A stretch of DNA of 64,000 nt from Gnetum montanum (Eukaryota > Streptophyta > Gnetopsida > Gnetales > Gnetaceae), in the NCBI GenBank assembly GCA_015680685.1, contig MNCI01015499.1, positions 2,034,786-2,098,785 of the forward strand, written 5' to 3'. The notes below the pieces were generated by a model. It was not told the DNA's origin. It did no database searches and saw only the letters and a program-made list of their open reading frames with translations. This document shows positions 23,931 through 35,332 of this stretch, piece by piece (the first letter of the stretch is position 1; each line of letters opens with the position of its first letter). Made by a program: the position numbers and the translations under genes.

Positions 23931-25211
23931 AAGATGACATAAAAGAGTACCTTCTACAAGGGAAACCTCCACAACATTTGACAAATGCTCAAAAAGACGC
24001 CATGCGAAAATGCTCTCGGCAGTATGCCTTAATAGGGGACACATTGTGTTGCAAATCCTATGAAGGCATCTTGTNATTAATAGGGGACACATTGTGTTGC
24101 AAATCCTATGAAGGCATCTTGTTGATGTGTGTTAGTAGCATCGATGGTCAAACAATTTTAGAACAAGTTCACGAAAGACTTTGTGGAGGGCACATTGCAC
24201 CCAAAGCTATGGGAACAAAAATTAGCCACTTAGGCTACTACTGGCCACACATGGAGTACGATTGCATCTCCAAAGTCAGGACATGTGACATTTCCCAAAA
24301 GCATGGTAATCTAATACATGTGCCACCGAACAAATTGTACACAACAAAAATCACATGGCTGTTCCAAAAATGGGGATTAGACTTAATTGGACCAATAACG
24401 CCATCATCCTCTGTGGGACATAGCTTTATCATCACCGCAACTGAATACTTCACAAAATGGGTAGAAGCTATTCATCTTAGGAAGACCACATCTAAACACA
24501 TTTACAATTTCATAATAGAAAATATTATCTCATTTTGGTATTCCACTGACCATCGTTATTGATAATGGATCACAGTTCAATAGTACAGATACTAAAATTT
24601 TTTGTGAAAGCCTGGGTATTAAACATGCATTTTCATCACCCTACTACCCATAGAGAAATGGTCAAGTAGAGGCTATAAACAAGACTATCATCATGGTGCT
24701 CAAAAAGATGCTAAATCAGAGTAAGAAATGATGGCATGAATAATTAGTCTACGCATTGTGGGCATATAGAACGACACATCACACATCTATAGGTAAAACT
24801 CCATATAGCCTTTTATACGGATCTAAAGCTATTTTTCCTTTGGAGTTATAGGTTTTCTCATTGCGGATAGCTCTCTCGGGCTTCCTCAATGAAAGTCAAA
24901 ACAATGAACTATGCATTGTTGACCTTGACTTAGTAGAAGAAGAACGGGTGCGAACACTTGATCAAATCGAATGGTACCAAAAACAACAGCGGCAATGACA
25001 CAAACATGATTTGCACAAGTGCCCCATCAAAGAAGGAGACTTAGTCCTTAAAGTTGCCCGTGAACATCTAGAAAAATTCTCAGCCAACTGGGAAGGACCT
25101 TACTTTGTCACCAAGGCGTACAATAATGGAGCATTCAAGTTGGCTGACATGGGCGGGAACGAGCTCGCTAATCCTACAAATCATTTGTACTTGAAACGGT
25201 ACTATGTATGA
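23931..25211 (+). pseudogene. Integrase of element C
   Basis: The zinc-binding region includes HERLCGGH. The core has TEYFTKWVEA, DNGSQF and GQVEAINKTI, so the first catalytic Asp is replaced by Glu while the second Asp and the Glu remain. A frameshift lies near 24540 and several TAG/TAA codons follow. The C-terminus (GDLVLKVAREH, WEGPYFVTKAYNNGAFKL, NHLYLKRYYV) ends at 25211 without a chromodomain, as expected for Tat. An N at 24075 with a 46-bp duplication inserts about 16 spurious residues near the N-terminus. Confidence 0.8.
24029..24122. other. 46-bp direct duplication around an N (probable assembly join)
   Basis: 24029-24074 is repeated exactly at 24077-24122 with the N at 24075. Removing one copy shortens integrase to normal. 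See also 37505, 38946 and 62311. Confidence 0.85.
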
Positions 25212-25222
25212 TAAACTTGAGG

Positions 25223-25660
25223 TACGTAATAGTTCTGGCATCATGACTTAAAACTAATACCACAGAATAGTCCTGGGATCATGACTTAAAACTGATACCA
25301 TAGAACAGTCTTGGCATTACGACTTAAAATTGATACCACAGAATGGTCTTGGGGTTATGACTTGAAACTGGCACCACAGAATGTCTTGGAGTCATGACAA
25401 GAAAATGACACCATAGAGCTCTATTCGGTATGATGTTAAACTGCCACATCTGTCTGCCATGATGTGAAACTAGCATCCAGAGTTCACTAAGACTATAAAC
25501 TGGCTTGCCTCTTCACAGTCCGCTATGAGTATAAACTAGCAATGCACCATCCGCTATGACGCTAAACTAGCACTGTCCAAAGGGTGATGATGTGAAACTA
25601 ACCCGCAACAGTTTGCTAAGACTATAAATTGGCGATATCATCGACGACTAGGAAAAATTT
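25223..25660 (+). repeat. Tandem repeat after integrase of element C, about 38-bp unit
   Basis: Units starting ATGACTTAAAACTG lie at about 25243, 25281, 25319, 25357 and 25393 (spacing 38, 38, 38, 36). They grade into looser units with ATGATGTTAAACTGCCA-like cores to about 25650. Tat elements are known to generate satellite-like repeats in this 3' region. Confidence 0.85.
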
Positions 25661-26677
25661 AAAAAGATGTGTTCCTGTAATTAGCTGTTCATGTTCCACA
25701 AAGATTTGCTACATAATTTGTCTCATGGACCTTGATGAAGCTGATGCTGTTCATGATTCTATCCATCTCCTTGTTTAAAATGCTTAGTTAACCGTTTCAT
25801 TTGTGGTTTTCCTATCCTCTTGGAGTTATGTTTGCAGGATGACACTCCTAAGGCGTTTGCACACAGATGCACTTCATCATGACGACAAGGTATCACATTC
25901 TTCCTGATGCATGTAGTACATCCCCTAATTCCCCATTATGTTTCCCTTAGCCTATTCAATTACACCCCCTGATTCATTTTACTCATCTCAAAGCTCTTGG
26001 TACATTGTTGCACACTGTGACTCTCTAAGCAGTTGCAATGCAAAACACAGTATATGACACATGACACAAAATGTAATTCCCGAACACGAGCAAGGCACTA
26101 AAAGTAAGCTCTTTTAAAAGACCAAAGAAAAAAAGCAAAAAAAAAAAAAAAGAAAAAAAAAAGAAAAGAAAAATAACAAAAAGGTTAAAGAGTGAAATGC
26201 ACGAAAAAGGTCTTCATGATCCCGTTGACATCATAAACCCAAGACTATTGGCTATTCTCATACAAGCCCCAGGCGAGAAGGTAATTGTCTTGGAAAACAG
26301 CTACACTTGTGTCTCAAAGAGACCATGTTACACATCATCGCGCAGCTTTGGTTGTTTACAACAAGCCTCGTAAACACTCTATGAGAGTCCCGTTTCTTCA
26401 AAGAATGCACTTCCTACATCTTGGTCCCAAGTCTCCTAAACACTGGCTACTGACAAGGACCAAAATATGACTTGTTCATGCGAGAGCGTTCCTCTCCCAC
26501 AATCGCAACAGTAATCATAACCTTTGATCAACTCCTAATTTCCTGGTTACAACCAATCCCTTTGCATCTCGAACTACATTTCCCCAATCCCATGTACTTT
26601 TGGACACGGTGTGATGACATCCAGCCAAGGGCCGATGGACAATGCTTGGTACTTGGTTGTTCATGGTGTTTTGCACT
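25661..26677 (+). other. 3' untranslated region of element C
   Basis: No coding domain seen. It contains an A-rich low-complexity stretch at about 26128-26185. The frames at 26285-26470 and 26472-26687 have no recognisable motif. Confidence 0.5.
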
Positions 26678-26724
26678 TCTTTGTTGACACCTCTCGAGTG
26701 GATTCCTCTAGATGTCAACAAAGA
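26678..26724. promoter_or_regulatory. Inverted repeat overlapping the polypurine tract of element C
   Basis: TCTTTGTTGACA (26678-26689) and TGTCAACAAAGA (26713-26724) are perfect 12-bp inverted arms around a 23-base loop. The right arm overlaps the purine tract CAAAGAGGGG next to the 3' LTR. Confidence 0.75.
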
Positions 26725-26730
26725 GGGGCC
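26719..26730 (+). promoter_or_regulatory. Polypurine tract of element C
   Basis: CAAAGAGGGGCC ends two bases before the 3' LTR TG at 26733. It is the expected primer for plus-strand DNA synthesis. Confidence 0.7.
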
Positions 26731-26732
26731 AA

Positions 26733-28472
26733 TGATACACCACTAATTTCAACCTAACACTTTGAAACAAGAATGACTCAAGCCCTTTCGAGCATTCATG
26801 AGGTAAAATTTGACTAAGGCATGTAACTCACACTAGCTTGTCCTGGGCAATTCATGCTGGAAATTGGTCACATTTTCCAACACACGCTGCAGCTGACGCT
26901 GCACACACGCTAGCAGCGTGAGTCCAGCATGACCAACTTTGGCAGCTCCAAAAATCAAGTAAAAAATGGTCAATATCTAAGAGTGCAAGCCATCCTCAAT
27001 GGCCACTAATGTCTACTCCAAGTTTTAGCATTCAAAATTCAAATTTTAGGTCAAAAAGTGTACATTTTCTCACACACGCTACACTCACGCTGGCAGCATG
27101 AGTCTAGCGTGACCAACTCTGGGAGCCTCAAAACTGAGTTGAAATGACTTAACTTCAAAGGTGCAAATCATCCTCAGGGTTCATGGTCAACAACCTCCTG
27201 TCCCAGCCTCCAGAATCTTGAGTTTCAGATCCAAAATTGCATGTTCAAGTCACTCACATTGCAGCCCACGTTGTGGACATGTTGGCAGCGTGAGTGGAGC
27301 GTGACCTATTGAAAATAGCTCCAAACCAGACACTTTCAAGCTCAAATTCTAGATTTCAGATCACTCTTAGGGTTAGACACATTTAGGCAACAATTGCATT
27401 CAAGGAATAGGCTTCAGAAATCAAAATTTGGTGTCAAATGTATCATTCTACCTCACTCACGCTGAGGTCATGCTGAGGACATGCCTAGCATGAGTGCCCA
27501 GCATGAGTGCAGCATGAGCGCTAGGCACACCCAAGAAAAAGCACTCCAAATGCATGCTGAGGACACGCTGCAATAAAATCAACTCATGCTGGAAGTCCTA
27601 ATTAGGTGGGGACGTCTCAAATAGCCACGGAACCACTCAAGTCAACATCCTGTAGCAGGCAAGTTAGAAATCCAGAACTTTGAAGCGATCATTGGAAATT
27701 TCCATCATTTGTCATTCGTCGAGCTCTTACGCTCTGAATTGTATGTGCCATGAGCATAAGCTAGCTTGAGTGAGTTGTCACATATTATAACATACAATGT
27801 ACCTGTTCCAGAATGTAGCTTGCCCACACACATCCAACTAACATATAGCTGTCCATTGGACACGTGTCACTTGATTCGCTTTTCTCTCATCTCCCAACCA
27901 TTGACTCCATTCTCGAATTCTGCACCTGAGGCCAACCTAGCCCTATAAATACCATGTCAGTTCACATAAATAGGGTTGAAAATTTTGAAGGTAGATGACT
28001 TAGGAAACTCAAACCAGCAATCCTTGGGCACTCGGGCACACTTGACTCCTAGCATCCAAGCACTCCTGAAACACATCACATCACCCTGGGGATTGACACT
28101 TGACTTTCCATCTACATGTGCAGCTATGATTTGACCAGTGCACATCTTTTCTAAGCAATACAATACAGTTCAGTTTGCCAACCATTATATTGTTTCCTCT
28201 ATTTTGCATTCAATTCACGTTTTGTTTGCAATATTGTTCTGCATACGTTTCTATTTACATTTTGCGATTAGTTACGATAACCCCAGTGCAAGCCATAGTT
28301 TACGCTCGAGGAAGTCCTTGGTTGATTTGCGTGCAAAACATCCAAGGCACTCTACCTTCATTTTCTTTTCTAGCTTGTCCTCAAGCGAAGGCAGGGTCAG
28401 TTGTGTCTAGCCAACGATCTTTCGGTGTTTGTTTTCCCTTCCAGCCTTACACCAATGATTTAGGTCAGTATA
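26733..28472 (+). mobile_element. 3' LTR of element C
   Basis: The LTR is 1740 bp, starting TGATACACC and ending CAGTATA, where the canonical CA has become TA. TATA box at 27944-27951. It has the same CACGCTG-word cluster as the 5' LTR (about 26825-27590), with one word-rich piece of about 30 bp missing near 27510. Confidence 0.9.
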
Positions 28473-28477
28473 GTTGT
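28473..28477. repeat. Target-site duplication of element C, right copy (GTTGT)
   Basis: Matches 10164-10168. Element F resumes immediately after it. Confidence 0.9.
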
Positions 28478-29690
28478 ATTGGCTTGCTTAGGCTCATAGA
28501 AAAGCTTCACTTGTTAGATGTTGACCAACTATTTTTAGGTGGGCTTTTAAGCTTGTAAATTAACATGGCCCTAGAGGAAAATATTTGAACAATTAAATAA
28601 GGTCCTTTCCACAATGTTTGGAACTTTATCTTCTGTTGTACGTGTGTGGGGTTCTAGTAGAGAACCTTATCTCTTGGTTGAAATTTCACTTTTCGTATTT
28701 TGAGGTCATGATGTTGCTTGTTAAATGCCTTGTGCACCTAATTTAAAGATAGAACCACTAATGAATTTTCATCTAGCACATTTAGGTTGATCAATCTTTC
28801 TCTTTGTGCTAGACTCATATCAAGGTTTAGATCATAGGTTGTTGAGAGTGTACAAAGCTTGGATTGAATTGGGAGCGTTAGAAGTTTTCCATACACTAAC
28901 TCATAGGAAGAGTAGCCAATAGGGAGTTTCCATGTTAAGTAGTAGGCCCAAAGGGCATTATTCAGTTTTGTACTCTAGTCTTTCGTATATTTGCTGATAG
29001 TCTTTGTTAGGATCTTTGTGATCTCCTTGTTGGTTACCTCTGCTTGACGGTTGTCTTGGGGGGTGATTGGGTGTTGTTAATTTATGTTCAATGTTAAGCG
29101 TTGCATCAATTTTTTAAAAGTGACACCTATGAAATTAGTTTCATTGTCAGAAATTAGTACACATGACACCCTAAACCTATTTACAACAATTTGTTTTATA
29201 AATCTAACAATAGTGGATGATGTACAATTGATGACAGCTACTACTTCTACCCATTTGATGTAGTAATTGACTGCTATGATGATATATGCCTTTCCATTGG
29301 ACAGGGGTGTGATGGGACCCATAAAGTTTATGCCCCATATGTCAAAGGACTCCAGTGGTTGAATCCACTATTGAGGACCCTCCATTCGTGTGGTCATCCC
29401 ATCATCTCTTTGGTAGCATTCACAAGATTGGATGAACAAGTGGGCATCCTTGAAGATTATAGGCCAATAGTATCCTACCATCAAGATTTTTATGGCCGTG
29501 TGTCTTCTTACATAGTGGCCTATACAAGGTCCTTCATGAGCATCTTAGAGAATGCACAATTGATCTTCATTAGGGACATACCAATGAATCAGGCCATTGG
29601 CACATACCTTATAGAGGTGCCCATTGACTTCCATAAATTATTTGGCCCAATAAAGAAATTTTTGCTTCTTTCTAAAGTCAAGATCTTATG
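28478..29690 (-). pseudogene. Integrase of element F
   Basis: This is the reverse complement of the element E integrase region (61450-62600). The core near 29322-29077 reads MGPITPLSNGKAYIIIAVNY, then YIKWVEVVAV and ISDNETNFIGVTF. The first Asp is replaced by Asn (VNYY for VDYY) and the second Asp is kept. The C-terminus near 28500 matches the VNIQQVKPFLE ending of E. Several stops are present. Confidence 0.75.
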
Positions 29691-30330
29691 GCATCTCCTG
29701 AGTGAGAAGATAGGTGAGGATGTCATTGTACCATGCTGGTTTTATAGGCACTTGGTCACGTATTGCTCTTGTAAAGAGGAGTTCATCTAGAATCGGATTA
29801 GAGAGAGGACTCTTCTCCTCTTTACTATCCCATCTTAATTGAGAGAGGTGGTCAGTGACCACATTCTTGGTTCCTTTTTGATCTACCATTGTGAGATCAA
29901 ATTCTTGCAAGATCTTGAGCCACCATATGATATAGGGGCTTACCATCATCTTGTTAATTGGGAAGCAGATGGCACAGTGGTATGTGTGCATACATACTTT
30001 ATAACTAAGCATATAGTGCCTAAATTTTCAAGAGCATACACCATTGCTATTAATTCTTTCTTTGTGGTGGTGTAATTTAGCAATGCACCTATAATGCTTC
30101 AACTTGCGTAATGGATGTAATATGGATGTTTTTTTTATCATCCAACTCTATAAGCATCGCTTCCAAGGCATAATTAGATGCATATGTCATTATGTGAAAT
30201 GGTCTGGACTAGTTTAGTTCCTATAGAATTAGAGTTTCTATGAGTTTTTCCTTCAATTTTTGGAATGCATGTTCGCACTCCTTGGTCTAGATGAATGGAG
30301 AATCTTTCTTTGTAAGCTCAACCAATGACT
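29691..30330 (-). pseudogene. RNase H of element F
   Basis: Readable pieces on the minus strand include EFDLTMVDQKGTKNVVTDHL and SQLRWDSKEEKSPLSN (29686-30012) and the upstream ASNYALEAMLIELDDK. These match element E at 60860-61250. One RNase H only, with no second archaeal-type domain, which separates this group from element C. Confidence 0.7.
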
Positions 30331-31279
30331 TTGTGATCTTAGAAAAATTCTCTATGAATTGCTAGTAGTAGCCAGTATGTCCAAGGAATGATTAGACATA
30401 TTTAACTATCTCTGGTTGGCATGTTATTCCTTAGATGATCCTTATTTTCTTCGAGTCTACCTCAATCCCTTGTGAAACTTGGTGTCCCAATATAATGCCT
30501 TCTTGGACCATGAGATGACTTTTTTGTCAGTTGAGTTGTAAATTTATTTCCACACATCTTTTCAGTACTTGCTCAAGATGATCTAAGGCTTGCTCAAATG
30601 TAGCTCCATAGGTGGAGAAGTCATTCATGAAGACTTCCACATCACTATTGATCTATTGCTGAAAGATGCTAAGGACCAGGTATTGAAATGTTACATGGGC
30701 ATTACATAGGCCAAATGACATCTTATAATATGCAAAAGTCCCCTAGGAACTTGTGAATGTTGTTTTGGCTTGATCTTTTGGTGTAATTTGGATTTGGTTA
30801 TAGCCACTATAACCATCCAAGAAGCTATAATAGTAATTCCTGGAGATGGTGTCCAACACTTGATCCACAAATGGCAATGGAAAATGATCTTTAAATGTTG
30901 CCATGTTCAATAACCTGAGGTCAATATAGACCCACCACTTGCCATCTTTCTTTGGCACAATTACAAGTGGGCTAGCCCACTCACTATCCATGATGGGATA
31001 GATCAACCCCACCTTGAGGAGTTGCTCTACTTCCTTCTTGATGATTTTCTTCAATTTGGGATTCAACCGTCTCTATGGTTGCCTTCTTGGCTTCATGGCC
31101 AAGTCAGTGTAAATGCGATGCTGGCATATCCTTGAATTGATTCTAGTTAGCTCAGGATATGACCAAGCAAAGGTTATTGACCATTTTTTAGCCACCTTCA
31201 ATAACTTATCTTTTTGTTTAGGAGAAAGTTTGGCATTAATTATGACCAGCTTACCATTATTTAAGAATGCATACTCCAT
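30331..31279 (-). pseudogene. Reverse transcriptase of element F
   Basis: Open from 31066 to 30743 with NPKLKKIIKKEVEQLLKVG, SPLVIVPKKDGKW, FKDHFPLPFVDQVLDTIS and YYSFLDGYSGYNQI. The catalytic box further on is FMNDFS, so the first Asp is Asn. The upstream part (31279-31073) carries WSYPELTRI. The KDHFPLPFIDQ and FLDGYSGYNQI wording is typical of Athila/Tat-group RT. A frame break lies near 31070. Confidence 0.8.
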
Positions 31280-31552
31280 GCTGGCTGGTAGAGTTTTTAA
31301 CTCTAGGGATTTTTGCTTGAAGTTATCAGGGACTTACAACTCTTCCCAATAGGTATCATCATCTTCATCATCAAAGAGTTAGTGATGAACTTTCTCAAGT
31401 TCATCCATGATTTTAACAAAAGCACATGTTAGGCTCCTAATTGGTTCCATGCCTAGTGTGCTACTATCTAAGTAAGCTATCAGCCACTGGGTGCCCTTTT
31501 AGTTTATGGCTGCTGCATATATACACCTTTTAATATCTATTTCTTGTGCACA

Positions 31553-32090
31553 CTAATTGCATGATTTAATGTATGTACTTTTGATGGACCAAATCTTTTG
31601 CATGCAATTAGACTCATTATCGCTATACGTGATGCATGGAATATACTTCTTCTCTAAATGTTCAAATTCATTTTCCTTGGAGATTTCCAAGGAGTGGTCC
31701 CTTATGCCCATACGTGCATCAATCGTGCTTAACCAAGCCTTTCCCATAATGATGGAAAAGTCACATTTGCAGTTTTCAATCTTGATTACCAAAAAATTGG
31801 TAGGATAGATCACCCATTAATTGTGGTTACAATATCCTCCACTAATCCTAAAGGAATAGTGATTGATTGATATGCTAATGCTAAATAGATGTTTCTGTTC
31901 TTGAGAGGTGGTAGGTTTCAGGCTTTGTACATGTCATGAGAGATGAGATTGACACTAGAATTAGAATCAAGAAGAGCCTTACATGGGTCATGTCCAGTGA
32001 TTTGCAAGTAAATGAGTGGACTTCTTGGGTTAGGAAGATTGCTAGCCTTGATCCAATTGGAAATAACATGAGTTAACATCATAGTTTGGA
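31553..32090 (-). pseudogene. Aspartic protease of element F
   Basis: The minus-strand frame includes MMLTHVISNWIKASNLPN, SPLIYLQITGH, CKALLDSNSSVNLISHDMY and FSIIMGKAWLST. The active site is D-S-N where element G keeps D-S-G. It would release gag and pol from the polyprotein. Confidence 0.75.
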
Positions 32091-33287
32091 TTTAAGATGG
32101 CATTTGGTTTGAAGGGCACTCAAAGGTGTTTGATGCAGAGGATGAGGGTACTAAAGATGTAGGGCGAGTAGTTGTATTAGGTTATGAGGGTTTGGGAGGA
32201 CTATTGGGTCAGAAAAATGATCGTTTCTTGTAATGATTGTCTAAATCACTTAGCTAGAAGGTTGGTTGTAAATTCACATCCCTTGTAGCATTTTGTTGTT
32301 GTAGTTGTGGGAGAATTTCACCCTGCATGGATAGAGCAAGAGGCAAGTGAGTTGAGGGTGAAGGGATGTGTGTAGATGGATGCGGAGGGTGGTATGGATA
32401 TGGGTGCTCCCCTCGAGTAGATGGTGAATGTGTTTTGTGGTACTCTAGGGGGTAATAGTGATGTTGAAATGAGGTGTGGCTAGCAAAACTTTGTGGAGAG
32501 ATAGGTTGTTGAACATAGTACCCATATGGATTTGGTTGCTTTGGCAGTGGCATTTCCCACGATTGTGGTTGGTGCCATTGTTGGTATTGCTCATATGGTT
32601 GTGGTGGAGCTCCACTTGGATAATAAGGTTGTTGGTGTTGGTGGAATTGCCTTGAATTTAGGGTAATTATCTAGGTGCTTACCTTCTTGCTAGTCATGGA
32701 TTCAATGCATACACCCAGACTCTTGTAAGTGTGACACCATAGGGCAACATCCCTTTGGATGTTCGTATTGACAGATGTCACAACCAATATCATCTTCAGA
32801 GTCTATCTCCACAACTTCTTTTATTGCAACAACTTTTCCCTTACCTCTCTGGTAGGCACACTTAGCTTCTTTTCATCTCTTATGTTCACGATCACTATTT
32901 TGTTCTTTGGATGCTTCTACAATTTTCATAATAGTTTGCAATTTCTCATCCAAAGAGTCCCATAATTTGTCAACTTTTATCAAAATATTAGAAATATATT
33001 TTTGTATATGCAAGGTTTTTTTTACCACCTTGTCAAGTGGTGCATCCTCCTCGTCATAGAATTAGACCTCCCTTTTTCTTATGGAAGGGTCCTTATTATA
33101 CTCTTCTACACTTTTTCTTTTTCCCAACTCACCTTCTTCTTTTGCCACCTACTCTATAAGCCTTTGGATCTAGTGAGCTCTTAGTTTAGAAATTCTTCCT
33201 TAGGCATAAACCCCAAGAGTTCTTCTTGTTTTAGCTTTAAGCCCATCTATGATGTGGCAGAGTTGTTCCCTCTAAGAATATCCATGG
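32091..33287 (-). pseudogene. C-terminal gag and linker of element F
   Basis: Contains a short zinc knuckle CDICQYEHPKGCC near 32735-32790 and a linker rich in P, Q, Y and H (for example NPYGYYVQQPISPQSF, 32254-32553). At 33287 it is broken by element G and continues at 41706. Confidence 0.7.
33283..33287. repeat. Target-site duplication of element G, left copy (CATGG)
   Basis: Recurs at 41701-41705. Deleting 33288-41705 rejoins the gag of element F. Confidence 0.9.
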
Positions 33288-33914
33288 TGATGAGTGGCGA
33301 GGTACCCCTACACTCAACCATACGAATACGAGTGTCTTACACATGATCTAGTTGAACTCCAAGGACTAAGTGCTTACGCACCCTAATGGAACACTTAAGG
33401 TTAATCAATCGCTATCTTCCCAAACTTACTTATATTGTCATGGTTGTATGGTTAAGTAAGCTTGAGGTATATGATTTTTATATGTTTTATCTTTTTATCG
33501 TCTTATGCTAATAAGGGAAGGTGAAGAGAACTAAGTGACTAACTTTGATTAACTATTCACTAACTAAGTTGTAATTGTCCTAGCACCAGTATCCATTTCC
33601 ACTTGCTGCACACACCCTGAACTAGTGTAACATTTCTAGGATTACCAAACGCTACTCGTTACTGGGTTACCAAGCATTACACACGTGCTAGAAGAGGTCG
33701 TATTGAATGCACTTAACTAGGAGAGTCAAGGGTTGAGAGGGATTAATTATCTAGGAAAGCATTTAAACATTTAATAATAATTAAATCCTATTTAGCTTAG
33801 TCCATATGCTACAAGGTTTATCAGAAATTTCATCTTTATTGTGGTACACAAATGTGTGCTCAGGTACAATTTGCTCGAATAAATATTTGTTCACTTTAAG
33901 TCTCCTATTGCGGG

Positions 33915-35143
33915 TGAAACACCACAAAATTTTGAGCTTAGAATATCGTGATGCTCCCCACTATGACTAAAGCTTGACGGCCTCACGGATAGCTTCAAAT
34001 GGAGTCAAACTGAGGAAGAAATGGTTCCCTGGGACCCACAGAAGACTACATCGACATTTGACATCAAACCTGGCAAATTTTGAGCTCAAATACTTGGTTT
34101 TCACTGAGTATGCAGTGTGCATGCCCAACGTGTACACCCAGCGTGTATGCCCAGCATGCACACCTAGCGTGCATGCCCAACATGTATGCCCAGCGTGCAT
34201 CATCCAGTGTGCAGCACGACGTACTCCAGTGGAAGTCTTCCAGAACCATATCAGATCAAGTCCAACTGAGCTGAACATCCACAGGCAGCATTCTCGTGAC
34301 ATCAGAGCTCAAATCTGAGGGCCGAATTGGATACTTCCTATTGTAATAGTAGTTTGTAAAAATGAATTCTTTTGTTTTAGTCAAGTCTATACGCTGAGTT
34401 CACATGCCTAGCATGTACACGTTGGCGTGTAGCAGCACATGTTGGCATGCAGCACGCTGCATAGTTGTAATATTCTTTACACCTGGGCAATGTAGCCATC
34501 TATCACCTGATCCGAAATTCCAGCGTCCCACAGCCAATCATCCCATCTTAGATCCGAATTTAATGCCCAAACTTGTACAAAAACCTGGATTTTTGAGGAG
34601 GTCGGGGTTCGAAAAATTGGAGAATCTTGGCAAAAATTTGGGCAACCCACATTGAGAACATTCGAAACACCCATCCTATACGCTGGACTTGGACCCTGCA
34701 TGCTAAGCATATAGCCTCCACGCTGTGCCTATAGTCTGAACCAGACACTATCACACCTCCGCATTCACCAGGGCTCTTCGTCCGCCTTGTGTCAGATTCA
34801 CAATTGTGTCTAGACCGGTGCATTGTAATTTTTATTATGCAATAATATTGCTACATTTTTGACCAAGATTTGTTACAGTTTTCGTTCGTATTTCTTTATC
34901 TCTTATTTACATTCCTGCATGCTGATTTACATTTTTCATACCGTTTACGTATAACCCAGCATATCGCACGTTGGCATATGTTTGGAGAAATCCTTGCCTA
35001 ATCCGCGTGCGGACCATCCAAGGTACTCTACCTTCGTCAGTTCTAGCTCACCCTCAAGCGAAGGTAGGGTCTTCTATGTTTGTCTGTAGATCTCTCGGTG
35101 TACATTTCATTCCAGCTACGCACTGACGATTTTAGACAGTACA
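33915..35143 (+). mobile_element. Solo LTR related to element C's LTR
   Basis: A 1229-bp insert begins TGAAACACCAC and ends GACAGTACA, the same termini as the element C LTR. It is flanked by GCGGG (33910-33914) and ACGGG (35144-35148). Its last 200 bases align with the C LTR end, with the shared words GGACCATCCAAGG and CTACCTTCG. The middle differs and carries a repeated GCATGCCCAACGTGTA-like unit (34115-34235). No internal region is present, so it is probably the product of LTR-LTR recombination. Confidence 0.85.
34115..34240 (+). repeat. Short tandem repeat in the solo LTR
   Basis: About eight 15-16-bp units of the form GTGTATGCCCAGCAT, with alternating CAACGTG/CAGCGTG. They create open frames on both strands with periodic cysteines, which are repeat artefacts. 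More AGCGTG words occur to about 34465. Confidence 0.75.
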
Positions 35144-35332
35144 ACGGGCACATGGTAATTATTCTAACTCTGGAATGGTAAAACTTCTATAGTTTGGCTA
35201 CGGTCTAAGTCTAAGTGCCTAAAACAAGGAAAGCTGCCTCTTATTTATAGATATTATAGTGGGCTTTGATATCACGTACACGATATTGTGGGGGCATACA
35301 CGATATCACGTACGTGATATCATGGCTCATCA

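Larger units (their letters stand above)
10169..28472 (+). mobile_element. Element C: complete Tat/Ogre-like Ty3/gypsy retrotransposon, 18.3 kb
   Basis: It has two LTRs (10169-11947 and 26733-28472), a 5-bp GTTGT target duplication, PBS, gag, AP, a putative intron of about 6.8 kb, RT, RNase H, a second archaeal-type RNase H, integrase, a tandem-repeat 3' UTR and a polypurine tract. The second RNase H, the AP-RT intron, the very large size and the 3' tandem repeats are hallmarks of the Tat lineage (Ogre branch). The LTRs differ by eye at roughly one base in ten, so the insertion is old. An antisense multi-exon gene sits in the intron. Confidence 0.9.
33288..35332 (-). mobile_element. 3' LTR of element G, interrupted by a solo LTR
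   Basis: LTR parts are 33288-33914 and 35144-35332, colinear with 40905-41700. TGATGAG start and CTCATCA end are intact. The poly(A) hairpin is at 33834-33884. A perfect 20-bp palindrome GATATCACGTACGTGATATC is at 35302-35321, 11 bp from the outer U3 end. Confidence 0.9.

Noticed and set aside
25223-25660. CRISPR-like spacing of repeats
   Set aside because: Units are contiguous 38-bp tandem copies that grade into each other, with no unique spacers, in a plant retrotransposon 3' UTR.
33974-34318. 114-residue plus-strand frame (and overlapping minus frames) with regularly spaced cysteines
   Set aside because: Created by the 15-16-bp tandem repeat inside the solo LTR; open on both strands and located in non-coding LTR.
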